Below, in pieces: positions 25,401 to 33,835 of a stretch of 64,000 nt of DNA. Source of the DNA: Duganella zoogloeoides (GTDB lineage Bacteria; Pseudomonadota; Gammaproteobacteria; Burkholderiales; Burkholderiaceae_D). A model generated the notes under the pieces. That model ran no database searches. It saw only the letters and a list, made by a program, of their open reading frames with translations, and was not told the origin of the DNA. The DNA is taken from positions 3,038,001 through 3,102,000 of the forward strand of contig NZ_CP140152.1 of assembly GCF_034479515.1 (NCBI RefSeq). The letters are read 5' to 3'. A program made the position numbers and the translations under genes. Every line of letters starts with the position of its first letter. Positions within the stretch are counted from its first letter, which is position 1.

Positions 25401-28011
25401 GGCCCTGGTCGTGCGCATCGGCATCTGGCCAGGTCAGTTCGACCCGGGGTACAGCATCGGCATCGCTATCGACCACGTTGCCGATGGCCTGGAATATCGT
25501 CAGGCCGTTGCGATGGCGCTGGTGCAGCCGCTCGACGTACTGGTTCAGCTCATCGCGCAGGCGCTTGAGTTTCAACGCCTGCGCACGCCAAACCTCGGGA
25601 TCGACGTCGCCCTGCGCATCCCACGCGCGGTGCAACTGGTTGATGACGTCGAGCTTGCGCGCCTTGCTCGAATGCAGTTCCAGGCAAAACTCGCCCAGCC
25701 CTACTTCGCGCAGGCGGCGATAGACCACGTCGAGCGCGGCGATCTTTTCCGACACGAACAGCACGCGCTTGCCTTCGGCCAGGCACTGGGCGATCAGGTT
25801 GGCGATGGTCTGGCTCTTGCCGGTGCCGGGCGGGCCGATCAGGACGAAATCCTTGCCCTTGGCGCCGGCCATCACCGCCGACAGTTGCGACGAATCGGCC
25901 GGCAGCGGGCAGAAGGTCTGCTCGGGAGCGTAGTCTGCATCGAGCCGCTCGGGCATTGGGAACGCCAGGGTGGACTGCGCGCCAGATTGATACGGCTCGC
26001 GCGGCGTATCGATCAGGTGGCGCACCACGGGGCTCTGGCGCAGCTGGTCGGTACGCTGCGCCAGGTCCACCCACATCAGGTACTTGGCGAACGAAAACGG
26101 CGCCAGCACCACTTCTTCCGAGATTTCCCAGCCCTTGATGTCGCGCACCGCGTGCGAGACGGTGCGCCAGATCTGCGCCACGTCGAGCCCGGCGCCATCG
26201 CGCGGCAGCGCGCCATCGAGCACACCCAGGTTGAGCTGGAAGTCCTGCCGCAGCATCTCGACCAGGGTGGGATTGAAGCGCGGCTCGTCCTCGTGCAGGC
26301 TCACCGTGAAACCCGCGCGCGCACTCTTGCGCTGCAACGACACCGGCACCAGGATCAGCGGCGCCTTGTACACCTGCCCCGCCTTGTCGTCGCGGGTCCA
26401 GTTGAGAAAGCCCAGCGCCAGGAACAGGGTATTGGCGCCACCCTCCTGCAAGGTGGTACGGGCGCTGCGGTACAGGTCCACCAGCCGTACCTCGAGTTCC
26501 TGGGCATCGACGCTGACGAACACCTCGCGCCGCGCCAGCGCATCGAGCGCATGTTCGCGCCGCACGTCCTCGCGCGAGCGCTGCTCGTGCAGGGCCTGGT
26601 TGCGCGGATCGCTGCCCTCCATCAGCTCGGGCCGGGGCACCAGCCGGATCGGCGCGCCCTCCGACAGCGCGTCTTCCAGCGCTGCCGGTTCGGGCGCGTC
26701 GAGCCGCAGGGTCTTTTTGCCGCTCTTGAAATTGAGCAGGTTGTTGCGCAACGACAGGTCGAGCAACTTGCGCTGCCAGCGCGCCAGCCGGTCCCTGGGA
26801 TCGAGTGCGGGCGCGTCTTGCGGCACCTCGTCGGGCAGATCGGGGGCGCCGTCGTCGAAGGTGGCGGCAGTCGCCTGCATGGCGTCGCCGCCGGGCGCCG
26901 CCAAGCTGTGGCTTTCCGCGCTGGCCAGCGGCTTGATGCGCTGCATGCGCGCGCGGCGGATATCGACCAGCAGCTCGAACCGGTCCTGCGCCGCTTCGGC
27001 CAGCTGGCCGGCGGCTATCTGCGTCGCGTGAGTAAACGACGGCGCCGGCCGCGCGGCGGCCAGCGTGGTCTCGAATAACACCAGTTCCTGCAAGCGCAGG
27101 CGCTTGCGGATGGCTGTCACGTCATCGACCACCACCGTGGAAAACTCTTCCTGGCGCAGCCAGACGCCGGCAAACGCATGCCCTTCGGTGAATACGATGA
27201 CGGGATTCAGACCAGCCTGCTCCAGCGCCGAGCAAAACAGCAAGGTCAAGTCGAGGCAGGTGGCAATGCGCCCATCGATCAACTGCGAGGCGCTGCGCAC
27301 CTTCTGGCCACGGTGTTCGAAACTCGCCGGCGGCAAGGCGTAATCGATGCCCAGCCCGGCCACGGCCGTCCACAGCGCGGACGTCAACTCCCAGGCGCGG
27401 CGGGCGCCGCCCTGGTAACCGTCGAGCGAAGGATTCTTGCCGGCCTGGCGCAGCACCTCGGCAGCCTGCTTGAGCAGGCGGTCGATGGCCGGCTCGTTCG
27501 GCTGCACGAAAGCTGCCACCAGGTCGGGCAAATGGGACAAGCCGCCCCACTGGTTACGCGGCAGCAGCTCGACCTGGCGCTCCAATGTCGCCAGCACGCG
27601 CTCGTGGCCGGTGCCGGCCCTGGTCACCAGCGTCAACGTGATGGTCGAGGTTTCGGCTTCGGTCAGTATGCCGAGCAGCATGCCGTCCAGCTGGACGTCG
27701 CAGTCGACGATGCCGTAGCGGGAACGAGGGCCGCTGGCGTCGATCAGCCAAGTCTTGGCTTTGAGGAACGGTGGAAACGACGTCAGGCGCAGATTCAAAT
27801 CGACGAGCTCATGCGCACTGTCGTTGACCACCGCCAGTTCCCGCAGCAGCGGCACCGAATTCTGGAAGTCGGCGAGGTTGAGCTTGCTGCCATGCGCCAC
27901 ATGCAATGCGACGTCGACCGGCGTGATGGCGGCATCGATTGCCGGTGCTGCGACTGGTTCCACTTGATTTCCCATGCTATTAACATAATAGTGATGCTGT
28001 GCGACAATCAT
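22453..28011 (-). CDS. Large DUF4011-type SF1 helicase with C-terminal PD-(D/E)XK nuclease
   Basis: 1852 residues. N-terminus (~1-340) contains a transglutaminase-like segment (C252 in RIATCLDLTLLFCSALEQAG, H278 in EGHAFAGVWL, Asp near 297). DUF4011-like region at ~405-700 (RWQRKLLDLSLRNNLLNFKS). SF1 helicase: Walker A GPPGTGKS (725-732), a ~700-residue helical insertion, then Walker B VVFDEASQ (~1440), GDPKQLPP, LSWHYRSRNESLI, SVQGDERDIIYFS and NVAITRARCELRVF. C-terminal Vsr/DUF559-like nuclease (~1735-1830): FEAAV, FRVDLAIVHP, GVECDGATYH. Such proteins are often found in defence islands, where they are thought to restrict phage DNA or RNA; here it stands alone. Met13 (27975) is an equally possible start; neither has an SD. 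Confidence 0.85.
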   Translation of the reverse strand: MIVAQHHYYVNSMGNQVEPVAAPAIDAAITPVDVALHVAHGSKLNLADFQNSVPLLRELAVVNDSAHELVDLNLRLTSFPPFLKAKTWLIDASGPRSRYGIVDCDVQLDGMLLGILTEAETSTITLTLVTRAGTGHERVLATLERQVELLPRNQWGGLSHLPDLVAAFVQPNEPAIDRLLKQAAEVLRQAGKNPSLDGYQGGARRAWELTSALWTAVAGLGIDYALPPASFEHRGQKVRSASQLIDGRIATCLDLTLLFCSALEQAGLNPVIVFTEGHAFAGVWLRQEEFSTVVVDDVTAIRKRLRLQELVLFETTLAAARPAPSFTHATQIAAGQLAEAAQDRFELLVDIRRARMQRIKPLASAESHSLAAPGGDAMQATAATFDDGAPDLPDEVPQDAPALDPRDRLARWQRKLLDLSLRNNLLNFKSGKKTLRLDAPEPAALEDALSEGAPIRLVPRPELMEGSDPRNQALHEQRSREDVRREHALDALARREVFVSVDAQELEVRLVDLYRSARTTLQEGGANTLFLALGFLNWTRDDKAGQVYKAPLILVPVSLQRKSARAGFTVSLHEDEPRFNPTLVEMLRQDFQLNLGVLDGALPRDGAGLDVAQIWRTVSHAVRDIKGWEISEEVVLAPFSFAKYLMWVDLAQRTDQLRQSPVVRHLIDTPREPYQSGAQSTLAFPMPERLDADYAPEQTFCPLPADSSQLSAVMAGAKGKDFVLIGPPGTGKSQTIANLIAQCLAEGKRVLFVSEKIAALDVVYRRLREVGLGEFCLELHSSKARKLDVINQLHRAWDAQGDVDPEVWRAQALKLKRLRDELNQYVERLHQRHRNGLTIFQAIGNVVDSDADAVPRVELTWPDADAHDQGQLDVLRELTERLKVNAAAVGQQHLQGGPLMAIGQTEWTPSWQQTLIGAVRATATAADAVQQALSQVENATGLAGLPTGRRARSALADLVQVLPQAFGHQWSFVFLPDARAALGRLRQAMAAFSQASQPAGAAHATMPAMALGTQASPQARGSTSRSGPAWLQAIIARSRKAQVLLTERVALLSALGKPWAADIVAELERGLQLLDELKSCEGALSVHYDQRIEQLDVRQLHRAWNDAEASIWPLSWNRKRQLTKTLADCISGDADPDLARDLGLLVRMRELRAAIDDAWTELDNSEATVARVLAFEAAVSNAIADLAESEDDAAVLRQAFDMLVGDGNTQLAPDGAVVTAGNRYLAAIGTLQAALEHLAQAGMFSVGVAMQFDELALSDLAARCARIMAAEPRLKSWCAWRKVRAEAQSQALGPLVGALETGLVAPAQALRTFEINYSRWWLNRAVDKEDVIRNFVSAEHEKRIGDFRALDRQFTDVTRAWVLAQLCAGMPRADEVTRNSEWGVLRHEIGKKKQHMPLRELMHSIPTALARLAPCLLMSPLSIAQYLAADTSAFDLVVFDEASQIPVWDAIGAMARGKQVVMVGDPKQLPPTSFFDRADASEDDEDVEIDLESILDECMGANLPTMNLSWHYRSRNESLIAFSNHRYYGGALVTFPSPVAEDKAVSFHHVAGVYDKGGARINQLEAKALVADIVAKLKAPGFRESRLTIGVVTFNTEQMHLIEDLLDEERRKDPALEPYFLESEPEPLFVKNLESVQGDERDIIYFSVTYGPDQGGGVSMNFGPMNRDGGERRLNVAITRARCELRVFSSLKAEQFDLSRTQAAGVRDLKHFLAFAERGPRALAEATKGSLGGFDSPFEAAVASALTARGWQVHTQIGASSFRVDLAIVHPDAPGVYLCGVECDGATYHRSATARDRDLLREQVLRGLGWEILRIWSTDWWIDRAGTLDQVHTELERLLETSRQQRSEVVGP

Positions 28012-28130
28012 TCAATCATCGCGTTATACTGCGCCCGATGGCCCACGCCGAGCAGTTTAGCGTGGTCCCCAGAAGACCCCCTTTACAGTTCGCCAAAGTC
28101 CGCCAGCGCCACCCGCTGTGCGGCCGGTCC

Positions 28131-29369
28131 ATGCACAACGCCAGCCAATTACCGCTTTCCGCTCTCTGGTCCACCGACCAGTCGGGTACTTTTGCTATTT
28201 TACAACTCGTCCCGGTCGCGGTGCTGGCGGTCCCCGCACGATTGTCCCTGCCCGAGTGGGTGGCAACGGTGCACGCCGGCGATATGACGCAGGACCGGGA
28301 AGCCATCGCCGCCGCCATCGGCCATGGCGCGCCGTTCCAGGTGGAGTTTGCGCTGCGCTGTCTCGACGGCATCACGCGCCGGGTGCGCCTGTCGGGGCTG
28401 CCTTCAGGGCCCGGCTGTTACCACGGCTTCATCACCGACCTCAGCGCTCACCACGAGGCGCTCGAGAGCGCCCGCCGCGAAGCCGGGGAATACCGCCTGC
28501 TGATCGAAAACACCACGGACCTGATCGCCCATGCCGACACCGCCGGCAATTACCTGTCGATTTCGCCATCGTATGAATCGATGATGGGATGGAATCCGGC
28601 CAGCGTGGTGGGCCAGCCGGTGATCGCGTTCCTGCACCCGGACGACCGGCAGCACTCGGCAGCCGCGTTGTCCAGCGTGCTCGGCGGCGGCGTGCTGCCC
28701 AACGTGGTGGAGGTGCGCAAGCGGCACCGCGACGGCCACTACATCGTGCTCGGCACCAAGGCCAGCGCCATCATCGATCCGGCCACCGGCCAGTGCGTGG
28801 GCGCCGTCATGGTCTCGCGCGACATCACGCGCGACAAGGAAATGCTGCGCGACTTCGAGGAACGGGCCACGCACGACGCCCTGACCGGCCTGCCCAACCG
28901 CGCCTGGCTGCACCAGCACGTGGACCGGCTGCTGGCCTCGGGCACGGCCGATACCTTGACTGCCTTGCTGTTCATGGACCTCAACGGCTTCAAGGAAGTC
29001 AACGACACCATGGGACACGCGGCCGGCGACGTGCTGCTGCAACTGGTGAGCGCACGCCTGAAGCACTGCATGCGGCCCGACGACGCGGTGGCCCGGCTGG
29101 GCGGCGATGAATTCGTGGTGGCCGCCGTCTGCGGCGACAGCGCCGACGCCCGCGCCATCGCCCTGCGCCTGATCGAGGCGTTGAAAGCGCCGTTCCGCGT
29201 GCACGGCACGCTGGTCAACGTGGGCGCCGCCGTCGGCATCAGCCTGGCACGGGGCGGCGCAGCCACCACGGCCGGCATGCTGCAAGACGCCGACAGCGCC
29301 ATGTATGCGGCCAAGGCGCGCGGAGATGGATCGTTCGAGATCTTCCAGCGGCCGGTTAATTCACCCTGA
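28131..29369 (+). CDS. PAS-domain diguanylate cyclase (GGDEF)
   Basis: 412 residues from ATG 28131 (an in-frame ATG at 28038 is possible but its leader is unlike a PAS start). Two PAS-like regions (~15-110 and ~125-245; the second has LIENTTDLIAHADTAGNYLSISPS and ends in a PAC-type VSRDITRDKE), then a GGDEF domain with THDALTGLPNR and the intact RLGGDEFVV active site. No RxxD product-inhibition site is obvious before it, and there is no EAL domain. It probably makes cyclic di-GMP in response to a ligand or redox signal in the cytosol. Its 3' end overlaps the beta-galactosidase 3' end by 14 bp. Confidence 0.88.
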   Translation: MHNASQLPLSALWSTDQSGTFAILQLVPVAVLAVPARLSLPEWVATVHAGDMTQDREAIAAAIGHGAPFQVEFALRCLDGITRRVRLSGLPSGPGCYHGFITDLSAHHEALESARREAGEYRLLIENTTDLIAHADTAGNYLSISPSYESMMGWNPASVVGQPVIAFLHPDDRQHSAAALSSVLGGGVLPNVVEVRKRHRDGHYIVLGTKASAIIDPATGQCVGAVMVSRDITRDKEMLRDFEERATHDALTGLPNRAWLHQHVDRLLASGTADTLTALLFMDLNGFKEVNDTMGHAAGDVLLQLVSARLKHCMRPDDAVARLGGDEFVVAAVCGDSADARAIALRLIEALKAPFRVHGTLVNVGAAVGISLARGGAATTAGMLQDADSAMYAAKARGDGSFEIFQRPVNSP

Positions 29370-31812
29370 GCCGTAACAGGTACACCGGCGTCACCGTCAC
29401 TGCACGCAGTTGCGCAAGCTGAGCCTGGCCGCCAAAGTCGGGACGGGCCTTGCTGTCGAGGTAGATCGGTGCGTCCGCGCGCAGCGGCAGCACCGAGACC
29501 GTCAGCGGCTGCGCCAGGCGGTCACCGCGGTGGCGCAGGCCGAATTGCCAGCGGTAGCCGCTGTAATACCAGTCGTCGAGCATCTCCACGCCCGCATACA
29601 GGCGGCCGATGTCGCCGACGAAATCGATATCGAGCAAGGCGTCGTCGAGCCCCTTGAGCTGGGCCGGCGGCACCGTCACCTGCCACGAGGCGGCTGCGCC
29701 AAAGGTTTCCGGGCCCGGTTCCTGCGCCGCCTTGGCGTTGCCGCCGATCAGCAGCGGCGGTACCGCTTGCGCCGCGCGCAACGGCGCAATACTGGCAGTC
29801 AGCTGGCGTTCGGGCAGCGTGGCCGCAAAGGTCTGGAAGATGCCGTCCGTCCCTTTTTTCACGGTACCGGCAGCGGTCGGCGTCTTGGTCAGCACCGGGA
29901 ACACGGCCACGCGGAAGGCGCTGCTGCCCACCGAGCGCAGTTGCAGCGCGCCGCCATCGACCACCAGTTGCTGTTCGCTCAGCAGCAGGCGGCGCTTGCC
30001 GGCGACGTCGGCAATGGTCAGCTGTTCGGCCTGGCTGGCGGTCAACACCACCACGCGCACCGGTCCGCCCTTGCTGCGGGCGATGGTGACGGCAGCACCG
30101 GTGCCCGGTTGCAGCTGATCGATCACCAGCTTGCCGTCGCGCTCGGCCACGCGGGCGCCCTGGGCCTGCACCTGCGGCGCAATGGCCGGGTCGAAGGCCA
30201 GTTCGACGGGAATGCGCTTGTGCGCGGCAAATACATACACCACGCCCTCGGCGCCCAGGTCGAGCCGCGCCAGCGGTTGCGCGGTGGCCGATTTGAGCAC
30301 CGTGCCGTCAAGGTCGAAGTTATAGGGCCAGATGAAATAATCGCCATCGGCGATATCCACCGGCGTACTCGGGAAGGTCAGTTTGCCGCCGGGCAGGGCA
30401 ACCTCGAAGCGCACGTCCTTGTGTGCGGCCATTGCATACTGTCGCACGTGGTTGTTGACGAAGACAAAACCGCTGTCGCCGTTGCTGCGCACCGCGTAGC
30501 GCGGGGTGCCCAGGTCGGCCGCGTTCTCCGGCACGGCGGCCGGCTTGCGCACCGTCATCGTGGCCAGGCGCGCGCCAAAGTCTTGCAGGAACCAGTGGTA
30601 CGGGCGCAGGCGCGTGAGCACTTGCCGCTGCTGGCCGTCCGGGCCCAGCGGCGCCTGGAAATCGTAATTGATCAGCGGCAGGTCGTTGTAGCCGCCGGTG
30701 CCGGTGCTTTCCTGCAGCCAGGTGCGGCCGGCCGGATTGCGACCGCCGTGGAACATGTAGTACCCAAGCAGGTTTACACCGGAACCAAGCTGCACCGGCA
30801 CCATCGAAGCGACGTCGTCGGCGCCGATCACGGGGCGGCGGCGGTACATGAACGGTACGCCCGGGCCGTATTCGGCGCCGAAGAACGGCGTTTTGCCGAT
30901 TTCGTCATCGGCCGTGCCACGCTCGTGCGTCACGGTCTGCGCACCGAGGTCGCCACTGACGCGGGTATCGAAGCGGAACGCGTAGGTTTCTTTCGGAGCC
31001 AGTTCGCGCGTGCTGGTGGCCCACGGTTCATCGACGTAGCCGCCGAATACGGGCGTCACCTCGCCGGGCGGATACACTGCGCCGTCCCAGCCGGTGACCG
31101 TGTACAGCGGCGCATCGAGGCCCGCCTTCAATGCCAGCCGCTTGAGCGTGCTGATGTGTTCCGCGCCCTTGCCCGGACCGCGCAGGTTATATTCGTTTTC
31201 CAGCTGCACGCCGATCACCGGGCCGCCGTCCTTGAACATCAATCCCTTCAGTTGCCGACCAATCTGGCCATACAGCCGTTCGACATAGTGCAGATACTGC
31301 GGATCGTCGCCGCGCGTGGGCATGGTGTACACCACCCACTCCGGCACGCCGCCGAAGCGCACTTCGGCGTGGGCCCAGGGGCCGATGCGCACCACTGCTT
31401 CCAGTCCGACTTTTTTGCACAGTTGCAGGAAGCGGCGCAAATCGCGGCGCTCGCTCCAGTCGAACTTGCCAGCCTGCTCCTCGTGGTGGTTCCAGATGAT
31501 GTAGCTGGCCACGACCGTGATGCCGGCCGCCTTCATCTTGCGCAGCTCGAGCTCCCAGTCGCTGGCGGGCGAGCGCGTGTAGTGGAATTCGCCCATCACC
31601 GGGAACCACGGCTGGCCGTCGCGCGTGAGGTACTGGCTATTGGCGCCCAGGCGCACGCCGGTCGGCGATACGGCCGTGCCTTGCTTGAGGTGGCCTTGCA
31701 AGGGGGCGGCCACCGGCGCGCTGGCGTCGATTTTAAGCACGGTGTCGGCTTGCGCCAGCGTGGCGGGGAAAACTAGCGCAGCCAGGGCCGCGCGCAGGAG
31801 GGTCTCGGTCAT
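29356..31812 (-). CDS. Secreted glycoside hydrolase family 35 beta-galactosidase
   Basis: 818 residues with signal peptide (MTETLLRAALAALVFPATLAQA). The GH35 TIM barrel starts with PWFPVMGEFHYTRSPASDWE; WNHHEEQAGKFDW, RIGPWAHAEVRFGGVPEWV and GVQLENEYN follow, the last holding the acid/base Glu; the nucleophile is probably Glu of FFGAEYGPG. The C-terminal ~350 residues form beta-rich accessory domains. It cleaves terminal beta-galactosyl units, here probably from pectic galactan or arabinogalactan in the periplasm. It is the last gene in the galactan cluster order and lies 98 bp downstream of the SDR gene. Confidence 0.85.
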   Translation of the reverse strand: MTETLLRAALAALVFPATLAQADTVLKIDASAPVAAPLQGHLKQGTAVSPTGVRLGANSQYLTRDGQPWFPVMGEFHYTRSPASDWELELRKMKAAGITVVASYIIWNHHEEQAGKFDWSERRDLRRFLQLCKKVGLEAVVRIGPWAHAEVRFGGVPEWVVYTMPTRGDDPQYLHYVERLYGQIGRQLKGLMFKDGGPVIGVQLENEYNLRGPGKGAEHISTLKRLALKAGLDAPLYTVTGWDGAVYPPGEVTPVFGGYVDEPWATSTRELAPKETYAFRFDTRVSGDLGAQTVTHERGTADDEIGKTPFFGAEYGPGVPFMYRRRPVIGADDVASMVPVQLGSGVNLLGYYMFHGGRNPAGRTWLQESTGTGGYNDLPLINYDFQAPLGPDGQQRQVLTRLRPYHWFLQDFGARLATMTVRKPAAVPENAADLGTPRYAVRSNGDSGFVFVNNHVRQYAMAAHKDVRFEVALPGGKLTFPSTPVDIADGDYFIWPYNFDLDGTVLKSATAQPLARLDLGAEGVVYVFAAHKRIPVELAFDPAIAPQVQAQGARVAERDGKLVIDQLQPGTGAAVTIARSKGGPVRVVVLTASQAEQLTIADVAGKRRLLLSEQQLVVDGGALQLRSVGSSAFRVAVFPVLTKTPTAAGTVKKGTDGIFQTFAATLPERQLTASIAPLRAAQAVPPLLIGGNAKAAQEPGPETFGAAASWQVTVPPAQLKGLDDALLDIDFVGDIGRLYAGVEMLDDWYYSGYRWQFGLRHRGDRLAQPLTVSVLPLRADAPIYLDSKARPDFGGQAQLAQLRAVTVTPVYLLRLRVN

Positions 31813-31885
31813 TTTTTTTAGTTGTGCAAGGGATGGGAAATTCCGGTCGCGGCGGGCCAATCTGCTGCGAACCGGTCGCAATCAT

Positions 31886-31904
31886 CCGGCCGCAGTGCGG
31901 CCGG
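31886..31904 (-). terminator. GC-rich hairpin after the SDR gene
   Basis: Arms CCGGCCGC / GCGGCCGG around AGT, 7 bp after the SDR stop codon. It lacks a T-run, so it may be a pause or mRNA-stability hairpin separating the SDR from the downstream GH35 gene rather than a full intrinsic terminator. Confidence 0.35.
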
Positions 31905-31910
31905 GACCAA

Positions 31911-32684
31911 CTAGTCGCAATACAGCTGCGAACGGCCGCCGTCGATCAGGATGTCGGTGGCATTGATGAAACGGGCTTCGTCGCTGGCAAGGAACAGCGC
32001 CGTGTAGGCCACTTCGCGCGGCGTGCCGATGCGGCGCACCGGCAGCAACTGCTCCTGGCGCGCGCGTTCGGCGGCCGGGTCGGGGCACGAGGCCAGCCAG
32101 GCTTCGGCACTCTCGGTCAGGATCAGCCCCGGTGAAATGGAGTTGACGCGGATGCCGCGCGCAGCGTATTCGATGCCGAGCGACTTGGTCAGGCCGATCA
32201 GCGCATGCTTGGCCACCGGGTACGGAAAGCAGCCGGGGATAATCTTGTGGCCGTGCACCGAGGCGATATTGACGATATTGCCGTAGCTGCGTTCGAGCAT
32301 AGCCGGCAGCACCGCGCGGATCACGTTCCACGCGCCTTCCAGGTCCACCGCGAGGCAGCGCTGCCAGTCGCCGGCCGTCATTGCCAGCGGATCGGTAAAA
32401 ACGTTCATGCCGGCGTTGTTGATGACTGCATCGACGCGCCCGAAGCGGGCCAGGGTTTGCGCCACCAGCGCCTCGACCTGGGCGCGGTCGGCAATGTCGG
32501 CCTGCACGTACAGGCTGTTCGGACCACCCAACTCGTCGCGCACGGACGCCGCGTGGGCATCGTCCTGGTGGCTGTTGAGCACCACCTGGGCGCCCTCTTC
32601 CAGCAACAGCGCCGCCACCGCGCGGCCGATGCCCATGGTCGAACCGGTGACGATGACCACCTTGTCTTTTACTCTGTCTGACAT
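31911..32684 (-). CDS. SDR-family sugar dehydrogenase-like oxidoreductase
   Basis: 257 residues. NAD(P)-binding TGSTMGIG, NNAG, catalytic Ser in NIASVHGHK and Tyr-Lys in YPVAKHALIG make it a classical SDR. Context between a GbpR-type LysR gene and a galactosidase suggests an aldose 1-dehydrogenase such as galactose or arabinose dehydrogenase (inference). ATG 32682-32684 is preferred because AAGGA lies 9 bp upstream; an ATG three codons earlier sits directly on that SD. Divergent from lysR; the shared region holds two GATTTGGCAT(A/G)GC repeats. Confidence 0.82.
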   Translation of the reverse strand: MSDRVKDKVVIVTGSTMGIGRAVAALLLEEGAQVVLNSHQDDAHAASVRDELGGPNSLYVQADIADRAQVEALVAQTLARFGRVDAVINNAGMNVFTDPLAMTAGDWQRCLAVDLEGAWNVIRAVLPAMLERSYGNIVNIASVHGHKIIPGCFPYPVAKHALIGLTKSLGIEYAARGIRVNSISPGLILTESAEAWLASCPDPAAERARQEQLLPVRRIGTPREVAYTALFLASDEARFINATDILIDGGRSQLYCD

Positions 32685-32747
32685 AGTCTCCATTCCTTGC
32701 GGGTTTTTGCTACATTGTCTTACGGGTAGGGCCGGCGCGGCTATCCT

Positions 32748-32781
32748 GATTTGGCATAGCAATGACCGGATTTGGCATGGC
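32748..32781. promoter_or_regulatory. Two GATTTGGCAT(A/G)GC direct repeats, LysR operator candidate
   Basis: GATTTGGCATAGC at 32748-32760 and GATTTGGCATGGC at 32769-32781 are exactly 21 bp apart, two helical turns. They lie between the divergent SDR and lysR genes. A perfect TATAAT (32815-32820) for lysR follows, with no good -35. Related repeats with the same 21-bp spacing occur upstream of the GH43 gene (37958-37991). Confidence 0.55.
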
Positions 32782-32848
32782 TGCCCGCCTGCCGGACCGA
32801 GAAAACGGCGCGGGTATAATCCGAGGACCATCTTTTTTGCCTTCATTC

Positions 32849-33835
32849 ATGAGTCATACCGTGTCCGACCGTTTTGTGCGCAGCCATCTCAAGATGCGGC
32901 ACCTGATCCTGCTGGTCGAGCTGGGCCGCCACGCGTCGATCGCCAATGCCGCCGCCGCCGCGCGGCTGACGCAGCCGTCCGCGTCGCGCCTGATCAGCGA
33001 CCTCGAACACGTGCTCGGCATCCAGCTGTTCGAACGCATGGCGCGCGGCGTGGTACCGACCTGGGCCGGCAAGATGCTGATACGCCGCGCCGGCGTGGCG
33101 CTGGCCGAGATGGATGCCGCGCACTTCGAGATTTCTACCCTGCTGTCCGGCATCGGCGGGCGGGTGGCGATCGGCAGCGTGCTCACGCCCGCCACCAATA
33201 TCCTGATGCAGGCCATCAAGCTGTTCAAGGCGCGGTCGCAAAAGGCCAGCCTGGTGGTCGATTTCAGCACCAGCAAATCGATGGTGGAGCGCCTGCTCGA
33301 CGGCCAGCTCGACATGGTGCTGGGCCGTATCCTCGACACCTCGACCGTGCCGCTGCTCAATTTCGAACCGATCACCGACGAAGTCCACCACCTGATCGTG
33401 CGCGCCACCCACCCACTGGTGGGCCGCGCCAACCTGCAACTGGCCGAGCTGGTGGAACAGTCGTGGATCGTACCGCCGGCCGGCAGCATCCTGCGCGACC
33501 GGCTGACGGCGCTGTTCCTGTCCGAGGGCCTTGATCCGCCGGTGGAAACCGTGGAAACCCTGTCGGTGCCGCTGGTGGTCTCGCTGGTGACCAATACCGA
33601 CATGCTGGTGGCGCTGCCGAAAGAGCTGGTGCAGGCGCAGCTGGCCGCCGGCGAACTGGTGGCGCTGCCGTTCGACCTGAAACTGCGGATGGACGTGTAC
33701 GGCATCATCACGCGCCAGGGCCACGTGCTGTCGCCGGGCGCGGAAATCATGGTCGATGCGCTGCGCGAAGCGGCGGCGGTCGAACTGGCGGCCAGCCGCA
33801 AGCAACGCGCCTTGCCGGCCGGCCTGCGGGCCTAA
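32849..33835 (+). CDS. LysR-family regulator, GbpR-like
   Basis: 328 residues. N-terminal winged HTH (LKMRHLILLVELGRHASIAN, LTQPSASRLISDLEHVLGIQLFER), then a periplasmic-binding-like effector domain. The start SDRFVRSHLKMRHL and the HTH wording match the GbpR (galactose-binding-protein regulator) subgroup, which controls sugar uptake and catabolic genes. It is flanked by an SDR and an aldose epimerase and is probably the local regulator of the galactan cluster. A TATAAT lies 28 bp before the ATG; no strong SD. Its stop overlaps the epimerase stop by 4 bp. Confidence 0.85.
   Translation: MSHTVSDRFVRSHLKMRHLILLVELGRHASIANAAAAARLTQPSASRLISDLEHVLGIQLFERMARGVVPTWAGKMLIRRAGVALAEMDAAHFEISTLLSGIGGRVAIGSVLTPATNILMQAIKLFKARSQKASLVVDFSTSKSMVERLLDGQLDMVLGRILDTSTVPLLNFEPITDEVHHLIVRATHPLVGRANLQLAELVEQSWIVPPAGSILRDRLTALFLSEGLDPPVETVETLSVPLVVSLVTNTDMLVALPKELVQAQLAAGELVALPFDLKLRMDVYGIITRQGHVLSPGAEIMVDALREAAAVELAASRKQRALPAGLRA

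Noticed and set aside
21359..27078. Long open frames antisense to the AKR and helicase genes (up to ~790 codons)
   Set aside because: They follow from high GC and codon position bias; translations are Arg/Gln/His/Ala-rich without motifs and overlap well-supported genes on the other strand.
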